From NCBI GenBank assembly GCA_004298155.1, contig SCRD01000012.1:62001-126000 (forward strand): a DNA stretch of 64,000 nucleotides, read 5' to 3'. Shown here piece after piece: positions 1 to 9,133 of this stretch. The translations under genes were made by a program, and so were the position numbers. Below the pieces are notes generated by a model. The model did not search any database. It saw only the letters and a list, made by a program, of their open reading frames with translations, and was not told where the DNA came from. Within the stretch, counting starts at the first letter, position 1. Every line of letters begins with the position of its first letter. The stretch is from Acidobacteriota bacterium (GTDB lineage: Bacteria; Acidobacteriota; Terriglobia; UBA7540).

Positions 1-353
1 TTGCCAACTTCACTTTCTTTGTAGGCGTGGCGTTTCTGTTTCGGCGCAGGCCCGAGGTGCATCGGCCCTTCATGATGATGGGTACGTTATCGGTTGCCGA
101 GGCGGGTATGGGGCGCATCGGGTATATCCGCAACGCGTTTTTTCAATCCAGTCACGCCGCCTTTTTTCCTACCTTCTGGGGATCGACGGTCACGGTTGCC
201 CTGGTTCTGTGGTTGGTCAAATTCGCCATGACGCGCCGTCTGGATCGACATTTTTCCACTGCCCTCGCTCTTTTCGTTGCCTCCGGACTGCTGAGCAGCT
301 ATGTCTCCACCACCGCCTGGTGGTTCCAGCTTGCGCAACGGATGACACACTAA
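1..353 (+). CDS. Membrane protein, C-terminal part (cut by window edge)
   Basis: The reading frame is open to the left edge and stops with TAA at 351-353, so only about the last 116 residues are present. Three hydrophobic stretches can be seen, near the start, in the middle (a long run around the WGSTVTVALVLWLVKFAM segment) and near the end, separated by short charged loops. The RRRPEVHRPFMMM segment resembles the R-R-P-x-x-H-x-R-x-M loop found in uncharacterised polytopic membrane proteins of soil bacteria (recollection, not searched). No catalytic motif is visible. The role is unknown; the frame and membrane nature are seen directly. Confidence 0.55.
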   Translation, partial: ANFTFFVGVAFLFRRRPEVHRPFMMMGTLSVAEAGMGRIGYIRNAFFQSSHAAFFPTFWGSTVTVALVLWLVKFAMTRRLDRHFSTALALFVASGLLSSYVSTTAWWFQLAQRMTH

Positions 354-620
354 GAAAGGCATGCAGCGTGTATGGCCGGTGTTGAAGCGCGTCGCACCTA
401 CTGCGGGACTGGCACTTGCTCGATCTCGAAAACGGCCAGGCTGAAGCGCGGCCCTACAACGGGCTCGCGCCAGTCTTCTGCACTGGGAAAGGGCACGACT
501 GCCGTCTTCCGACTTCTGGCTTCTTCCTTCTAAACCCTAGCCCCTAATCCCTGATCCCTGTGTCCACTTGCGCCAGGCATCGCCCCGGCGTTACAGGTGC
601 GCCACGTTGGCGTCCACGCG

Positions 621-1085
621 CTACTGCTTGTCGTAGTAGGACACGCTTTTCACCTTCCGGCCCTGCGCATTGGTAGCGGTGCTGGTAACAACGCGCGATT
701 TACCGTCGGGTGAAATCTCGATACGAGTCTCGATGATGACCTTGCCGTCCCTCTTGACGCGAGTGGCGAGCGTGCGGCTGTTGATCCGCCGCACCGAGCG
801 GACATCGGAAGGCGAGCCCCCGATGACCGGATAGTCCTTGCCGTCGAACTTGCCCATCCACACAATGTGGGTTGGATTGCCGGCGCCGTCGGTGCCGTCG
901 AGGGTGATCCTGACGCGGTCACCGACAGGCTCATAAATCACAGTGGAATTTTTACGCGCTCCCGCGCCCAGGTGCGACTTGGCCTCGTTCAGTTTCCAGG
1001 TTCCGGTGGAAAGGTCATCGGCAAAACACGCCGCCACCGCAACAAGGCACACCGCCAGAGTGAGTACGGCCGCTCTTGCTTTCAT
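621..1085 (-). CDS. Secreted lipocalin-like hypothetical protein
   Basis: A 154-residue protein starts with a typical signal peptide (residues 1-22, cleaved near ACFA-DD). The mature part opens with the G-T-W-K-L-N-E-A-K-S motif and continues as short alternating beta-strand segments (DRVRITLDGTD, IVWMGKFDGKDYPV), ending in YYDKQ. This layout is that of small periplasmic lipocalin-like proteins common in Acidobacteriota; ligands are not known. It stands alone, with a dispersed repeat in its upstream spacer. The 18633-19004 product is a second small secreted beta protein with a related G-T-W opening. The reading frame is secure, the function is not. Confidence 0.7.
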   Translation of the reverse strand: MKARAAVLTLAVCLVAVAACFADDLSTGTWKLNEAKSHLGAGARKNSTVIYEPVGDRVRITLDGTDGAGNPTHIVWMGKFDGKDYPVIGGSPSDVRSVRRINSRTLATRVKRDGKVIIETRIEISPDGKSRVVTSTATNAQGRKVKSVSYYDKQ

Positions 1086-1200
1086 GTCTCCTCCTGTCGC
1101 GACAAATTCTTTGGGAGTCCTTGGGTTGGCGCTATTTTACAACGGCGTAAGCGCGCAGGCGCTTTTGCCTGTGCAGGTTGGCCTGGTGTTCTGCGGGTAA

Positions 1201-1377
1201 CGCATACGTTCCGATGTCGGGAATTGCGGCAACTCAGAGAACGCCTTGCGCCGCCGCATATTATCTCAAGCCGGGCAGGGTAGAGATGTCGTTTAGCTCT
1301 GTGGTTTTTGCCAAACCGGGTGCTGGGGTACTCATGAGTCGCATACATCGCAAATGCGGCGACGTATGCGCCACCCG
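1201..1377 (+). repeat. Dispersed intergenic repeat, copy A
   Basis: This copy shares three blocks, in the same order, with 3613-3805: an ATACGTTCCG block at the left, a core of GCCGCATATTATC followed by AAGCCGGGCAGGG (about 1251-1280), and a right-hand hairpin (1341-1369). The hairpin arms GCATACATCGC and GCGACGTATGC enclose a 7-nt loop and have one mismatch. The core alone recurs at 7222-7248 and, degenerate, at 43211-43230. It lies upstream of the reverse-strand gene at 621-1085. No ORF runs through the element. Confidence 0.7.
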
Positions 1378-1499
1378 GGGGATTCCGTTGTCAGGAACGT
1401 GCGGTTTCTCAGAGAAGCGAGCCCAACAAAGTATCAGCGGTTGGTGAGTAGTGATTAGTGGCAGAGGAGCGGGGAAAACGCTGGCGGGCTCACCCTCAA

Positions 1500-1600
1500 T
1501 GGGATCTCAGATTTCAGATCGAAGATTTCAGAGGCTTTCAGATTTCAGAATCAGAACAGTCTGCGGTTGGATTGCGGATTTCACATCGAAGATTCCAGAA
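1500..1600. repeat. Short imperfect direct repeats (AGATTTCAG)
   Basis: The 9-mer AGATTTCAG or a near variant occurs four times in about 50 bp from 1506, followed by a diverged copy (GGATTTCACATCGAAGATTCC) around 1576. It sits downstream of the CocE-type gene that ends at 1616. No coding or terminator structure was seen; slipped-strand expansion is the simplest reading. Confidence 0.45.
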
Positions 1601-1615
1601 TCGCCGTGGCGCTGC

Positions 1616-3598
1616 TCAGTTCATCGGGTGAGGGTGGCGCACCACTGTGATGGTGATCTTTGACGGGTACCGGGTGGAGTGATGGACCTCATTGTGGGCC
1701 GCGACGCCTTTCACCTCGTCGTAGTTGTTGCCGCCCGTATTCAGGTTCCGGTCGAAGCGCGGAAAGTTGCTGCTGGAAACCTCGATGCGGAGCGAATGGC
1801 CGGCGGCAAAGTAGTTGCTGGTATCCATGGGCTGAAGCGCCACGCGATAGACCTTGCCCGGCTCCATCCACTCGAGCGGCTTGTCATAGCCGTTCCGATA
1901 CCGCATTCGCTGAATATTCTCATCCAGGTTATAGGCGGGACCGTGCGGGTACACGTCGAGCAGCTTCACGGTGAAATCCGTATCTTTCGCGTCCGAAGAA
2001 ACATAGAGAGTGACGTCGATCGGGCCGCTTACCTCGATGCCCTGCTTGAAAGGCTCTGTGGTGTAGACCAGAACGTCACTCCGCGTTTCCATTTGGCGCT
2101 GATCGAAGGCTCCAGGAGTAATGGCGTTGCCTTCACAGCAAAAATTGCCGCCATGCGACATGACAGGGTTCATGGGATCGTAAGTGAAACGGTCGCCCTG
2201 GTCCTGGCCGGGCGGAGCAGTGGCCAGCAATCCATCACCGAAAATGCTGTTTGCGTTGCCGGCGCTCGAGAGATAGAAAGTGATGGGCTCGGCGCCCTCG
2301 GGAGGCCAGGTGTCTGATTGCTCCCATCGGTTCGCGCCCATGACGTAATAGCGGACTTTGGGCATTTTCTCGAGAATATGGTTGTCCGCTCCTTTGAGGA
2401 AGTGGTCAAACCAGCCGTAGGTGAGCGCATCCATATCAAGCCGGGCATCTCCCATGTCGCGCTCGCCGACAATGGTCTGCTCGGTGGCTTTCGAGTAACC
2501 GCAGTGGCCGGTGGGAGCGATCACGGCGTACTGCTTGCTGGCGATATCGGGCCGGGCGGTCTTGCGCACAAAGTTATAGGCCGCCAGATTGGGCCCCGTC
2601 GCCAGGTCATACCACGACATAAACCACAGTCCCGGCACGTTGATCTTCATGCTGTCGTTCCAAAGCCCGCCTTTATACCAGGCCGGGTCGTTCGGTGTGC
2701 GTTCGATCATGGCCCCGCCAGTGGCCACGGGCATGTGGTCGGCAAAGATCCCATGCGGACCCTGCACTGCCTCGATAATGTCTTTCTCAGGCAGGTGCCA
2801 GAGCGCCTTTGACCAGTCGACGCTGGGAAATTTGGCCGCCAGGTCGAAAGCCCTGGATGCGCGGATCAGGTCAGCCTGGGAGGTGCCGGGCGGAAACATG
2901 GGCCGGACCTGGTTCTGAACTCCATAAAGCCAGACGCCAAAAAGCATCTGAACCGCCCCGCCACGGTACCAGTTTCCCTGTTCGTAATAGGGTCCGACCC
3001 GGCCTACGCCGGCGCCGAACCCCTCGGGAATAAAGGCCGCGTCCGCCGGGTTCCCCATGGCGGTGACGGCGAGCTGCCATTCGGCGGTGGAAGAGCATCC
3101 GATGGTGCCGACCTTGCCATTCGACCACGGCTGCGAGGCGATCCAGGAGAATTCCTGATATCCGTCGCTGAGGGGCGGCCCCAGAATGTCATAGTTTCCC
3201 TCAGAAAAAAATTGGCCGCGTTCGTTGATCTCAACGTAGGCATAACCGCGCTTCACGGCGTTCAATGGGGAACCCATGTCACTCGGCGCTCCGAGTGAGA
3301 TGTCCCAGTAATTGAAGTTGTAAGGAGTGCGCACAAAAATGGTGCCGTACTTCCTGGACTCGTCTTTGGGGCGGTAGATGTCGGCGGCCATGCGCTTGCC
3401 GTCACTCATGGGAATCATAACCTTGCGGTCGATGATCGCCACTTTTTCCAGCTCTTTTTCCGTTGCATTCCTCTTTTCGATCTCTGCCTCTTTGGAGTTA
3501 TCCTTCCCCTGCGCAAACGCCCCGGGGAGCAGACAAAAGGCCCCAGACATTACAGCGGCCGCAGCCAGCAGACGAATGATATTCTTTTGCATCAACAT
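1616..3598 (-). CDS. CocE/NonD family (S15-type) secreted hydrolase
   Basis: A 660-residue alpha/beta hydrolase with an N-terminal signal peptide (residues 1-30, ending GAFA-Q). The catalytic domain begins near residue 55 ([18 protein letters not shown]) and the nucleophile elbow is GCSST at 167-171, with Ser169 the likely nucleophile; the usual GxSYxG form is altered. The probable acid is Asp in WFMSWYD and the His lies in PTGHCGYS. The last 200 residues form the beta-rich jelly-roll domain expected of X-Pro dipeptidyl peptidase, CocE and glutaryl-acylase relatives ([15 protein letters not shown]-like region). Family members cleave ester or amide acyl groups; the substrate here cannot be told. 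It acts outside the cytoplasm and is apparently monocistronic. Confidence 0.85.
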   Translation of the reverse strand: MLMQKNIIRLLAAAAVMSGAFCLLPGAFAQGKDNSKEAEIEKRNATEKELEKVAIIDRKVMIPMSDGKRMAADIYRPKDESRKYGTIFVRTPYNFNYWDISLGAPSDMGSPLNAVKRGYAYVEINERGQFFSEGNYDILGPPLSDGYQEFSWIASQPWSNGKVGTIGCSSTAEWQLAVTAMGNPADAAFIPEGFGAGVGRVGPYYEQGNWYRGGAVQMLFGVWLYGVQNQVRPMFPPGTSQADLIRASRAFDLAAKFPSVDWSKALWHLPEKDIIEAVQGPHGIFADHMPVATGGAMIERTPNDPAWYKGGLWNDSMKINVPGLWFMSWYDLATGPNLAAYNFVRKTARPDIASKQYAVIAPTGHCGYSKATEQTIVGERDMGDARLDMDALTYGWFDHFLKGADNHILEKMPKVRYYVMGANRWEQSDTWPPEGAEPITFYLSSAGNANSIFGDGLLATAPPGQDQGDRFTYDPMNPVMSHGGNFCCEGNAITPGAFDQRQMETRSDVLVYTTEPFKQGIEVSGPIDVTLYVSSDAKDTDFTVKLLDVYPHGPAYNLDENIQRMRYRNGYDKPLEWMEPGKVYRVALQPMDTSNYFAAGHSLRIEVSSSNFPRFDRNLNTGGNNYDEVKGVAAHNEVHHSTRYPSKITITVVRHPHPMN

Positions 3599-3612
3599 TC
3601 CTCCGCGGTTGG

Positions 3613-3805
3613 CGAATACGTTCCGCTGCTTGGAATGTATGCAGCTTTTTCAGAAAATGCCTTGCACCATCCACCGCGCCGCCGCATATTATCACAAGCC
3701 GGGCAGGGCAGAGTTATTCTCTGATTCGGCAGCTCTTGTCCAGCGTGGCGGTGCGCTGCCAGTGGGTTGCGCACATCGCAAAAAAGGCGATGTATGCTCC
3801 ACCCA
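3613..3805 (+). repeat. Dispersed intergenic repeat, copy B
   Basis: It matches copy A over the left block (ATACGTTCCGCTG), the GCCTTGC and GCCGCATATTATCACAAG core (about 3660-3700) and the right hairpin. The hairpin is ACATCGC (3773-3779) and GCGATGT (3787-3793) with a 7-nt A-rich loop. It lies in the 512-bp spacer between the divergent CocE-type gene and the acyltransferase, directly upstream of the former. The rest of the spacer (3806-4110) shows no coding potential apart from a possible promoter at 3841. Confidence 0.7.
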
Positions 3806-3840
3806 CGTAGTGCAACCCTTACCCTTTTTTCGAAGATCTC

Positions 3841-3870
3841 TTTACATATCAGGTTATGGAAGTGTATATA
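3841..3870 (+). promoter_or_regulatory. Possible sigma-70 promoter upstream of acyltransferase
   Basis: TTTACA at 3841-3846 and TATATA at 3865-3870 are separated by 18 bp in an otherwise G+C-rich spacer. The spacing and hexamers fit a housekeeping promoter, but the 240-bp distance to the next start codon (4111) leaves a long leader, so this is only a candidate. Confidence 0.3.
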
Positions 3871-4110
3871 TATGCACCGAGGTCGCGGTGAACAGCCGCC
3901 GCGTGGACCGTAAGGAGGGCGCTCGCTGCGCAGGAAGCCATCTACCCGAATCTCCTCGGGTTTCAACGGCTTCGAGATCGGCAATATCAGCAGGCACGGC
4001 CACGGCTGTTCTGACTGTAGGTTCTTCTGGGGCCAGAGTGCTCGTGGAGAAGAAGATGGTGTCTTTGGGCGCAGGTTCTGTGCCACACCTCGGGATCGCG
4101 GTGAACAGGA

Positions 4111-5163
4111 ATGAGGAACCAGTCGCTAGACATTCTCCGGGGAATCGCGATCTTGCTGGTTATAGGGTACCACTACAGCCGCATTCCCCTTCTCTTCAAC
4201 TTCGGATGGACGGGTGTGGACCTGTTCTTTGTCCTCAGCGGGTTCTTGATCTCAGGCCTGTTATTCTCAGAATACAAACGATCTGGACGTATAGACGCAG
4301 CAAGATTTTGGATTCGTCGGGGTTTCAAGATCTACCCGTCGTTTTACGTCGTGATGGCGATCACAGCATTGTCTCTCTATGCGGCATTAGGGCACGAGCC
4401 CCCAGGGATTGCAGAAGAGTGCCTCTTTCTTCAGAATTACGGCCCGCACATTTGGGAACACACGTGGTCCCTGGCTGTGGAGGAGCACTTCTATTTAATC
4501 TTGCCGCCTCTGCTTATCATCATGACCAGATTGTCGTCCGACCGCGCGAATCCATTCTTGCGCCTTCCCTGGATATTCGCGTGTGCCGGGTTCGTTTGTC
4601 TTGGCCTCAGGCTGATCGGGCAAGCGGACGGAATGAACTGGGTCGCGCTCCATTCCAGGACGCACCTTAGGATCGACTCCCTGTTTGCCGGCGTATTCCT
4701 GGGTTACATTAAACATTTTCATCAGGAGACATTCACCTCGTTGTCACGTAGGCCTCTCTGGGTGATGGCAATACCATTCCTGGTTCCGGCAATGCTGATG
4801 CGGGACTACAGCCCGTTCATGAATACCTGGGGGCCTACAGCGCTATATATCGGCTATTCCTGTATCCTGTTATCGGTAGTCGAAAGAGGGCCGTCTAGCG
4901 GACGGCTGGCAAGGGGGGTGGCATACATTGGGAGGTATTCTTATTCCATATATTTGTGGCATGGAGTGGTGTGGCCATTACTGTTTAGAAACCATTTTGA
5001 CCTGCGCTTCCTTCTCTTGGGCGTATTCGTCTCAATCCCCTGCGGTATTGTACTTTCCAAGATGATTGAGATGCCGGCGCTGCACTTCCGAGAGAGGCTG
5101 TTCCCCTCGAGGTCATTACCAGTCGCGGCCGCTTACCCTCAGCTCGCCTTGAACCTGAAGTAA
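4111..5163 (+). CDS. Acyltransferase family 3 (OafA/YrhL-like) membrane protein
   Basis: A 350-residue polytopic membrane protein with the acyltransferase-3 layout: N-terminal LDILRGIAILLVIGYHYSR with the conserved His about residue 21, then GVDLFFVLSGFLISGLLF, the FWIRRGFKIYPSF loop, and HTWSLAVEEHFYLILP. About ten hydrophobic segments follow to a short polar tail. Such enzymes O-acetylate or acylate surface polysaccharides or lipids; the acceptor here is not evident, as no polysaccharide genes adjoin. ATG is preceded by AGGA five bases upstream. A/T-richer codons than the neighbours (by eye) hint at transfer, which is inference. Confidence 0.85.
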   Translation: MRNQSLDILRGIAILLVIGYHYSRIPLLFNFGWTGVDLFFVLSGFLISGLLFSEYKRSGRIDAARFWIRRGFKIYPSFYVVMAITALSLYAALGHEPPGIAEECLFLQNYGPHIWEHTWSLAVEEHFYLILPPLLIIMTRLSSDRANPFLRLPWIFACAGFVCLGLRLIGQADGMNWVALHSRTHLRIDSLFAGVFLGYIKHFHQETFTSLSRRPLWVMAIPFLVPAMLMRDYSPFMNTWGPTALYIGYSCILLSVVERGPSSGRLARGVAYIGRYSYSIYLWHGVVWPLLFRNHFDLRFLLLGVFVSIPCGIVLSKMIEMPALHFRERLFPSRSLPVAAAYPQLALNLK

Positions 5164-5189
5164 GAATCCACATAGCCACTTCATCCCTC

Positions 5190-5250
5190 CTAGCCATTCG
5201 GGGCCTGGCTGAAGATTTCAACCAGGCGGTCGGCGATCATTTCAGCCTCG
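5190..5250 (-). pseudogene. 3' relic of a SelA-like PLP enzyme gene
   Basis: Read on the reverse strand, this stretch encodes AEMIADRLVEIFSQAPNG followed by TAG. The C-terminus of the intact enzyme at 5603-7057 is AEMIADRLAEIFTQAPKA followed by TAG. Over 51 bp the two 3' ends differ at four positions, with a 29-bp identical block. Upstream (5250 onward) the similarity disappears, so this is a fragment left by duplication, recombination or deletion of a paralogue. Confidence 0.7.
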
Positions 5251-5307
5251 TGGCTGGCGCAGAGGCGATTTCTGTCTCTGCGACACTTCAATTTGCGAGA
5301 GCTGGTA

Positions 5308-5339
5308 GCGCAGAGTCTAGGTTGTCAGAGACTGTGCGG
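5308..5339. repeat. Small palindromic element, copy 1
   Basis: Arms CGCAGAGTCT and AGACTGTGCG enclose a 10-nt loop, with one mismatch; GGTAG precedes the left arm. It shares its arm sequence with palindromes at 5451 and 7135. The surrounding spacer 5251-5602 holds no recognisable gene. A CCCTCACCC/CCCTCTCCC stretch at about 5525-5565 is typical of simple intergenic sequence. Confidence 0.45.
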
Positions 5340-5450
5340 GTTTTCCTCGGATTCGGATATCTTTGGCCGGTACCAACGGCACCCGTAAGCACAGGCGCGA
5401 CACGCCGCCCATCATATTCGCCCCGCACCTTCGTGCACAAACCAGAAACC

Positions 5451-5479
5451 GCAGAGTCTCAAATTCACAGACTCTACGC
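5451..5479. repeat. Small palindromic element, copy 2
   Basis: Arms GCAGAGTCT (5451-5459) and AGACTCTAC (5469-5477) enclose a 9-nt loop, with one mismatch, and are followed by GCTACC. Same arm motif as the elements at 5308 and 7135. Confidence 0.45.
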
Positions 5480-5602
5480 TACCTGGCTGCAAAGCAAGCG
5501 TCTGCCTCGGCCGCAAGAAAAACACCCCTCACCCGGTCCCGCCAAGCGGAACCACCCTCTCCCCTTGGAGAGAGCAATCATTTTTCTTTGGGGGGCTACC
5601 CG

Positions 5603-7057
5603 CTATGCTTTTGGGGCCTGAGTGAAGATTTCCGCCAGGCGGTCGGCGATCATTTCAGCCTCGCCCTCCTTGAGCTGCCACACCGCAAAGCCGAAAACAT
5701 TGGGGTCGGCATTTCGCCGGTAGTGCTCGCCGTCCGGGGATTCGCCGCCATTCAGCCAGGCGGTTGGCGCTGGAGTTATCGACTGCGCCTCGGGGTTCCA
5801 CATCAGGTTGCCTTCCTGGGCATTATGCTCGATGTCGCCCTCAGGCCAGTGTCCGGACATGCCGCCTGCTTCGGCATGCAATGTGCCGATGGCAAGCGGT
5901 CGAGTGGCAGCCAACTGCTCCATCACCTCTTGCCCCGTGATCTTTACCCTGGCCGGGTCAATTCGCCAACTGTAGTACGGGGTAACATTGCCAAGGCCGT
6001 TGGGGTCATAACGCCGCGGGAGCGCGGTTACTCCAAACTTCTTGAGCGCCCTGGTGATAAGCTGGGCGTCACGGTCATAGCCCGCGACCGTTTTGTTGTA
6101 GTCCTGGTTGACGAATAGTTCCAGGGCCTTCAGGAAGGCGAAGATTTCCTCTTTGCCAACTTTGCAAGGGCGTCCGATAGTGTCCTCGTTGGGGCTCATG
6201 TTCATCTGGGCATAGTGGATCAATTGCTCTTTGCCGATCAGCAGTCCGGTGGCCTGCGGTCCCTTGATGTCCTTGCCGCCGCTAAAAACAACAAAATCCC
6301 AGCCTTCCTGCGGCATGGTCCACAGCCGCTCGACTGGCGGCACGTCGGCAGCGGCATCATTAAACGCATAAACGCCGTGCGCCTTGGCAATTTCAAGGAT
6401 TTCCTTTCCGGACACTTTTCCGCGATCTTCATTGATATGCAGGAAGTGGATGGCCAATGTTTTTGGATTGATGGCATTGATCATCTCCTCTTTCGTTTCC
6501 ACATCAACCAGCGTCGCTCCCGTCTGGCGGATCTGGTGGTCAAACGGATTGCGATGGGCTTTCTGGATGATTACCTGGGTCTTTGGGAACCCGGTCACGT
6601 TGGGGCACTGCCTGATGCGCGGCGTCAAATCTTCCGTCATCATGCCGGCGTATGCCACCAGTATTCCCGCTGCTGCCCCGCACGTTACCAGGCCAGTGTA
6701 ACCGGCGGGCCATTTGCAGAGTTTCGCCATCCATTTGCCGGCGGCCACTTCCAGGTCATTGATGCTGACGCAGTGCTCATTGCCCAGCCGGTAGAGCTCC
6801 ATGGCCTCCGCAGGAATCACCGACCCGCCAATGACGGTAAGAGTGCCGTTGATGTTGACCAGGGGCGTTACGCCAACCTCGGCCCAAATGTCGCCGGTGG
6901 AACCGAGCCCGCTCTTGATGGGCACAACCGGATGGCCGCTTACTGACGGCCTGGATTTCCCGAAAGACATTCCCGAGGGCGCCAGCAGTCCTCCGCTGGT
7001 GACGGCAAGAGCGGATAGAAATGAACGCCGGCTCGGTTTTGACTTGAAATTGATCAC
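5603..7057 (-). CDS. Tat-signal PLP-dependent enzyme, SelA/DgaE-like
   Basis: A 484-residue protein of fold-type I PLP enzymes related to selenocysteine synthase (SelA) and D-glucosaminate-6-phosphate ammonia lyase (DgaE). The Schiff-base lysine lies in FSGGKDIKGPQATG, the family signature. Unusually, the N-terminus is a twin-arginine signal: SRRSFLS at about residues 9-15 followed by a hydrophobic stretch. The start is GTG, with GGGAGG six bases upstream. Members act on amino sugars or amino acids by eliminating or exchanging beta-substituents; no selB or sugar-phosphate genes adjoin, so a selenocysteine role is unlikely. Export through Tat would fit a folded PLP holoenzyme. A relic of a second copy lies just downstream (5190-5250). 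Confidence 0.8.
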   Translation of the reverse strand: MINFKSKPSRRSFLSALAVTSGGLLAPSGMSFGKSRPSVSGHPVVPIKSGLGSTGDIWAEVGVTPLVNINGTLTVIGGSVIPAEAMELYRLGNEHCVSINDLEVAAGKWMAKLCKWPAGYTGLVTCGAAAGILVAYAGMMTEDLTPRIRQCPNVTGFPKTQVIIQKAHRNPFDHQIRQTGATLVDVETKEEMINAINPKTLAIHFLHINEDRGKVSGKEILEIAKAHGVYAFNDAAADVPPVERLWTMPQEGWDFVVFSGGKDIKGPQATGLLIGKEQLIHYAQMNMSPNEDTIGRPCKVGKEEIFAFLKALELFVNQDYNKTVAGYDRDAQLITRALKKFGVTALPRRYDPNGLGNVTPYYSWRIDPARVKITGQEVMEQLAATRPLAIGTLHAEAGGMSGHWPEGDIEHNAQEGNLMWNPEAQSITPAPTAWLNGGESPDGEHYRRNADPNVFGFAVWQLKEGEAEMIADRLAEIFTQAPKA

Positions 7058-7134
7058 TGGTTCCTCCCTTTTTGAAGCCTTTCGCGGCGCAGAGTTGTTC
7101 TGAAATCTAGGCTTTTGTTTTTATAAGATAAACG

Positions 7135-7167
7135 GCAGAGTAATCCCGCGCGGCGGGACAACTCTGC
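7135..7167. repeat. Small palindromic element, copy 3
   Basis: A near-perfect hairpin: GCAGAGT (7135-7141) pairs with ACTCTGC (7161-7167), and inside it TCCCGC pairs with GCGGGA around a 3-nt loop. GCTACC follows. It lies 78 bp upstream of the reverse-strand PLP-enzyme start, between two divergent genes. A half-arm (GCGCAGAGTT) recurs at about 7087. Confidence 0.5.
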
Positions 7168-7198
7168 GCTACCAAACTATTCGGGCGGCGCGCGGTTG

Positions 7199-7320
7199 CA
7201 CAGAAATGCCTTGCGCCACCCCTCGCGACGCCGCATATTATCATAAGCGGGGGTTTTCAGAAGCATTGTTTAACGCGGGAGTTTTCTTCAGGGCAAGGCT
7301 GCGCTGCTGCGGACCGCGGC
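7199..7320 (+). repeat. Dispersed intergenic repeat, copy C
   Basis: The block CAGAAATGCCTTGCGCCA and the core GCCGCATATTATCATAAGC (7222-7248 region) match copies A and B. The right hairpin of A and B is absent, so this copy is shorter or has decayed. It fills the spacer between the divergent PLP enzyme and the propeller gene at 7379. Confidence 0.6.
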
Positions 7321-7378
7321 TGGTGCAGAAGCGGGTCCTGCTTCTGCGAGTTCCCGCCAGCCGTCGATTGGGGAGCCA

Positions 7379-9013
7379 ATGGAAACGACGCTAGCAATAC
7401 GCCTGAAAGCCACTAAACCCATGCTGCTTGCCTTCGCTGTTCTCACGGTTGTTGCGATAACTGTGACGTCTGCGGCGGCGCAGGATGTTCTGACCTGGCA
7501 TAACGACAATGCGCGGACCGGGCAGAATTTGAATGAAACAATCCTGATCTTGCAAAACGTCAACCCGCGGACATTCGGAAAGTTGTTTGTGATTCATGCC
7601 GACGGAAAGGTGGATGCCGAACCGCTCTACGTTAAGGGAATCGAAATCCCCGGACACGGGGTGCGCAATGTGCTCTACGTGGCCACAGAGCATGACAGCG
7701 TTTACGCATTGGACGCTGATACAGGGAGCCCGTTCTGGCATGTCCGCCTGCTCAAGCCGGGAGAAACGCCGTCTGACAATCGCAGTTGCGGACAGGTGGT
7801 TCCGGAGATCGGGATCACCTCGACGCCGGCCATTGACCTGCACCGCGGCCCGCACGGAACCATCTATGTGGTGGCGATGAGCAAGGACCAGCAGGGGCGT
7901 TACTTCCAGAGGCTCCATGCGCTCGATCTCCAGAATGGAAGCGAGGAATTCGGCGGCCCAGTGGATATTCATGCGACGTTTCCGGGAAAGGGTGACATCA
8001 GCCATGAGGGCACGGACGTTTTCGATCCGAAACAATATGAAGAGCGGGCGGCCCTGCTGCTGGCGAATGGAGTGGTCTATACGAGCTGGGCGTCGCACTG
8101 TGATATCGATCCATATAACGGATGGGTGATTGGTTACAACGCCGAAACGCTGAAACAGGAGGGCGCGCTCGATTTTACTCCGAACGGCGAAAAGGGCTCG
8201 GTGTGGCAGAGCGGCGCAGGGCCTGCAGCCGACCCGCAGGGTTACATTTACCTCCTTGCGGCCAATGGAAGTTTTGATACGACCCTCAACGCCAGGGGAT
8301 TTCCGTCGCGCGGCGACTTTGGCAACTCCTTTCTAAAGATTTCCGCGCAGGGCGGCAGGCTTTCCGTGGCGGATTACTTCACCATGTATAACGTCGAGGC
8401 GGAGAACGATAACGATGATGACCTTGGTTCGGGCGGGCCGCTGGTGCTGCCTCCCATGAAGGATGCTTCCGGGAAAACCTGGAACCTTGTGGCCGGAGCG
8501 GGGAAGGACCTGAGCATTTATATCGCGAACCGGGATGACATGGGGAAATTTAATCCCAGAGGGAACCAGAGCATCTATCAGGAAGTGCCTCACGCGATCA
8601 AGCATGCCTTTGCACGTCCCATTCCGGCGTATTTTGACGGCCGCCTTTATTACGCGTCGACGGATGGCGCGCTTTATGAATATCGCTTTCAAAATGCCCG
8701 GCTGATCGCTAAACCCACCTCTGAAACAAGCTTGAACTTTAACTACCCCGGAGCAAGCCCCAGCATCTCGGCGAATGGACCACGGAACGGCATCGTCTGG
8801 GCAACTGAGAATAAAGAGCCGGCAGTGCTGCATGCGTTCGATGCAAGTAACCTGGCACGCGAATTGTACAACAGCAACACCGCGCCATCGGGAAGAGACC
8901 ACTTTGGCTCTGGAAATAAGTTCATTACTCCCATGATTGCCAATGGCAAAGTCTACGTGGGAACTACCGACGGCGTGGGAGTTTTTGGCCTGCTGAAAGA
9001 ACGTCGGCAGTGA
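7379..9013 (+). CDS. Secreted PQQ-type beta-propeller protein
   Basis: A 544-residue exported protein with a signal peptide (residues 1-35, ending SAAA-Q). The mature start DVLTWHNDNARTGQNLNET is typical of outer-surface PQQ-like propellers in Acidobacteriota. Blade motifs with the A-L-D-A-x-T-G pattern occur (YALDADTGSPFWHVRL, HALDLQNGSEEFGGP). There are no dehydrogenase calcium or cofactor residues that I can identify, so enzymatic activity is not claimed; similar proteins are annotated as PQQ-binding-like repeat proteins or pyrrolo-quinoline quinone proteins. GGGGAG precedes the ATG. The next gene (9134) also encodes a propeller fragment. Confidence 0.8.
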   Translation: METTLAIRLKATKPMLLAFAVLTVVAITVTSAAAQDVLTWHNDNARTGQNLNETILILQNVNPRTFGKLFVIHADGKVDAEPLYVKGIEIPGHGVRNVLYVATEHDSVYALDADTGSPFWHVRLLKPGETPSDNRSCGQVVPEIGITSTPAIDLHRGPHGTIYVVAMSKDQQGRYFQRLHALDLQNGSEEFGGPVDIHATFPGKGDISHEGTDVFDPKQYEERAALLLANGVVYTSWASHCDIDPYNGWVIGYNAETLKQEGALDFTPNGEKGSVWQSGAGPAADPQGYIYLLAANGSFDTTLNARGFPSRGDFGNSFLKISAQGGRLSVADYFTMYNVEAENDNDDDLGSGGPLVLPPMKDASGKTWNLVAGAGKDLSIYIANRDDMGKFNPRGNQSIYQEVPHAIKHAFARPIPAYFDGRLYYASTDGALYEYRFQNARLIAKPTSETSLNFNYPGASPSISANGPRNGIVWATENKEPAVLHAFDASNLARELYNSNTAPSGRDHFGSGNKFITPMIANGKVYVGTTDGVGVFGLLKERRQ

Positions 9014-9133
9014 ACATCAAAGGCAGCGCGGGTGGTGCAGGAGCGGTTTTGGGCTCTGCGGCTTCCTGGAAGAGACTTTTTGCCGCGACAGGCTGAGAAG
9101 GTCCGTTGGAACTCGGACCTCGCGAAGGAATCG

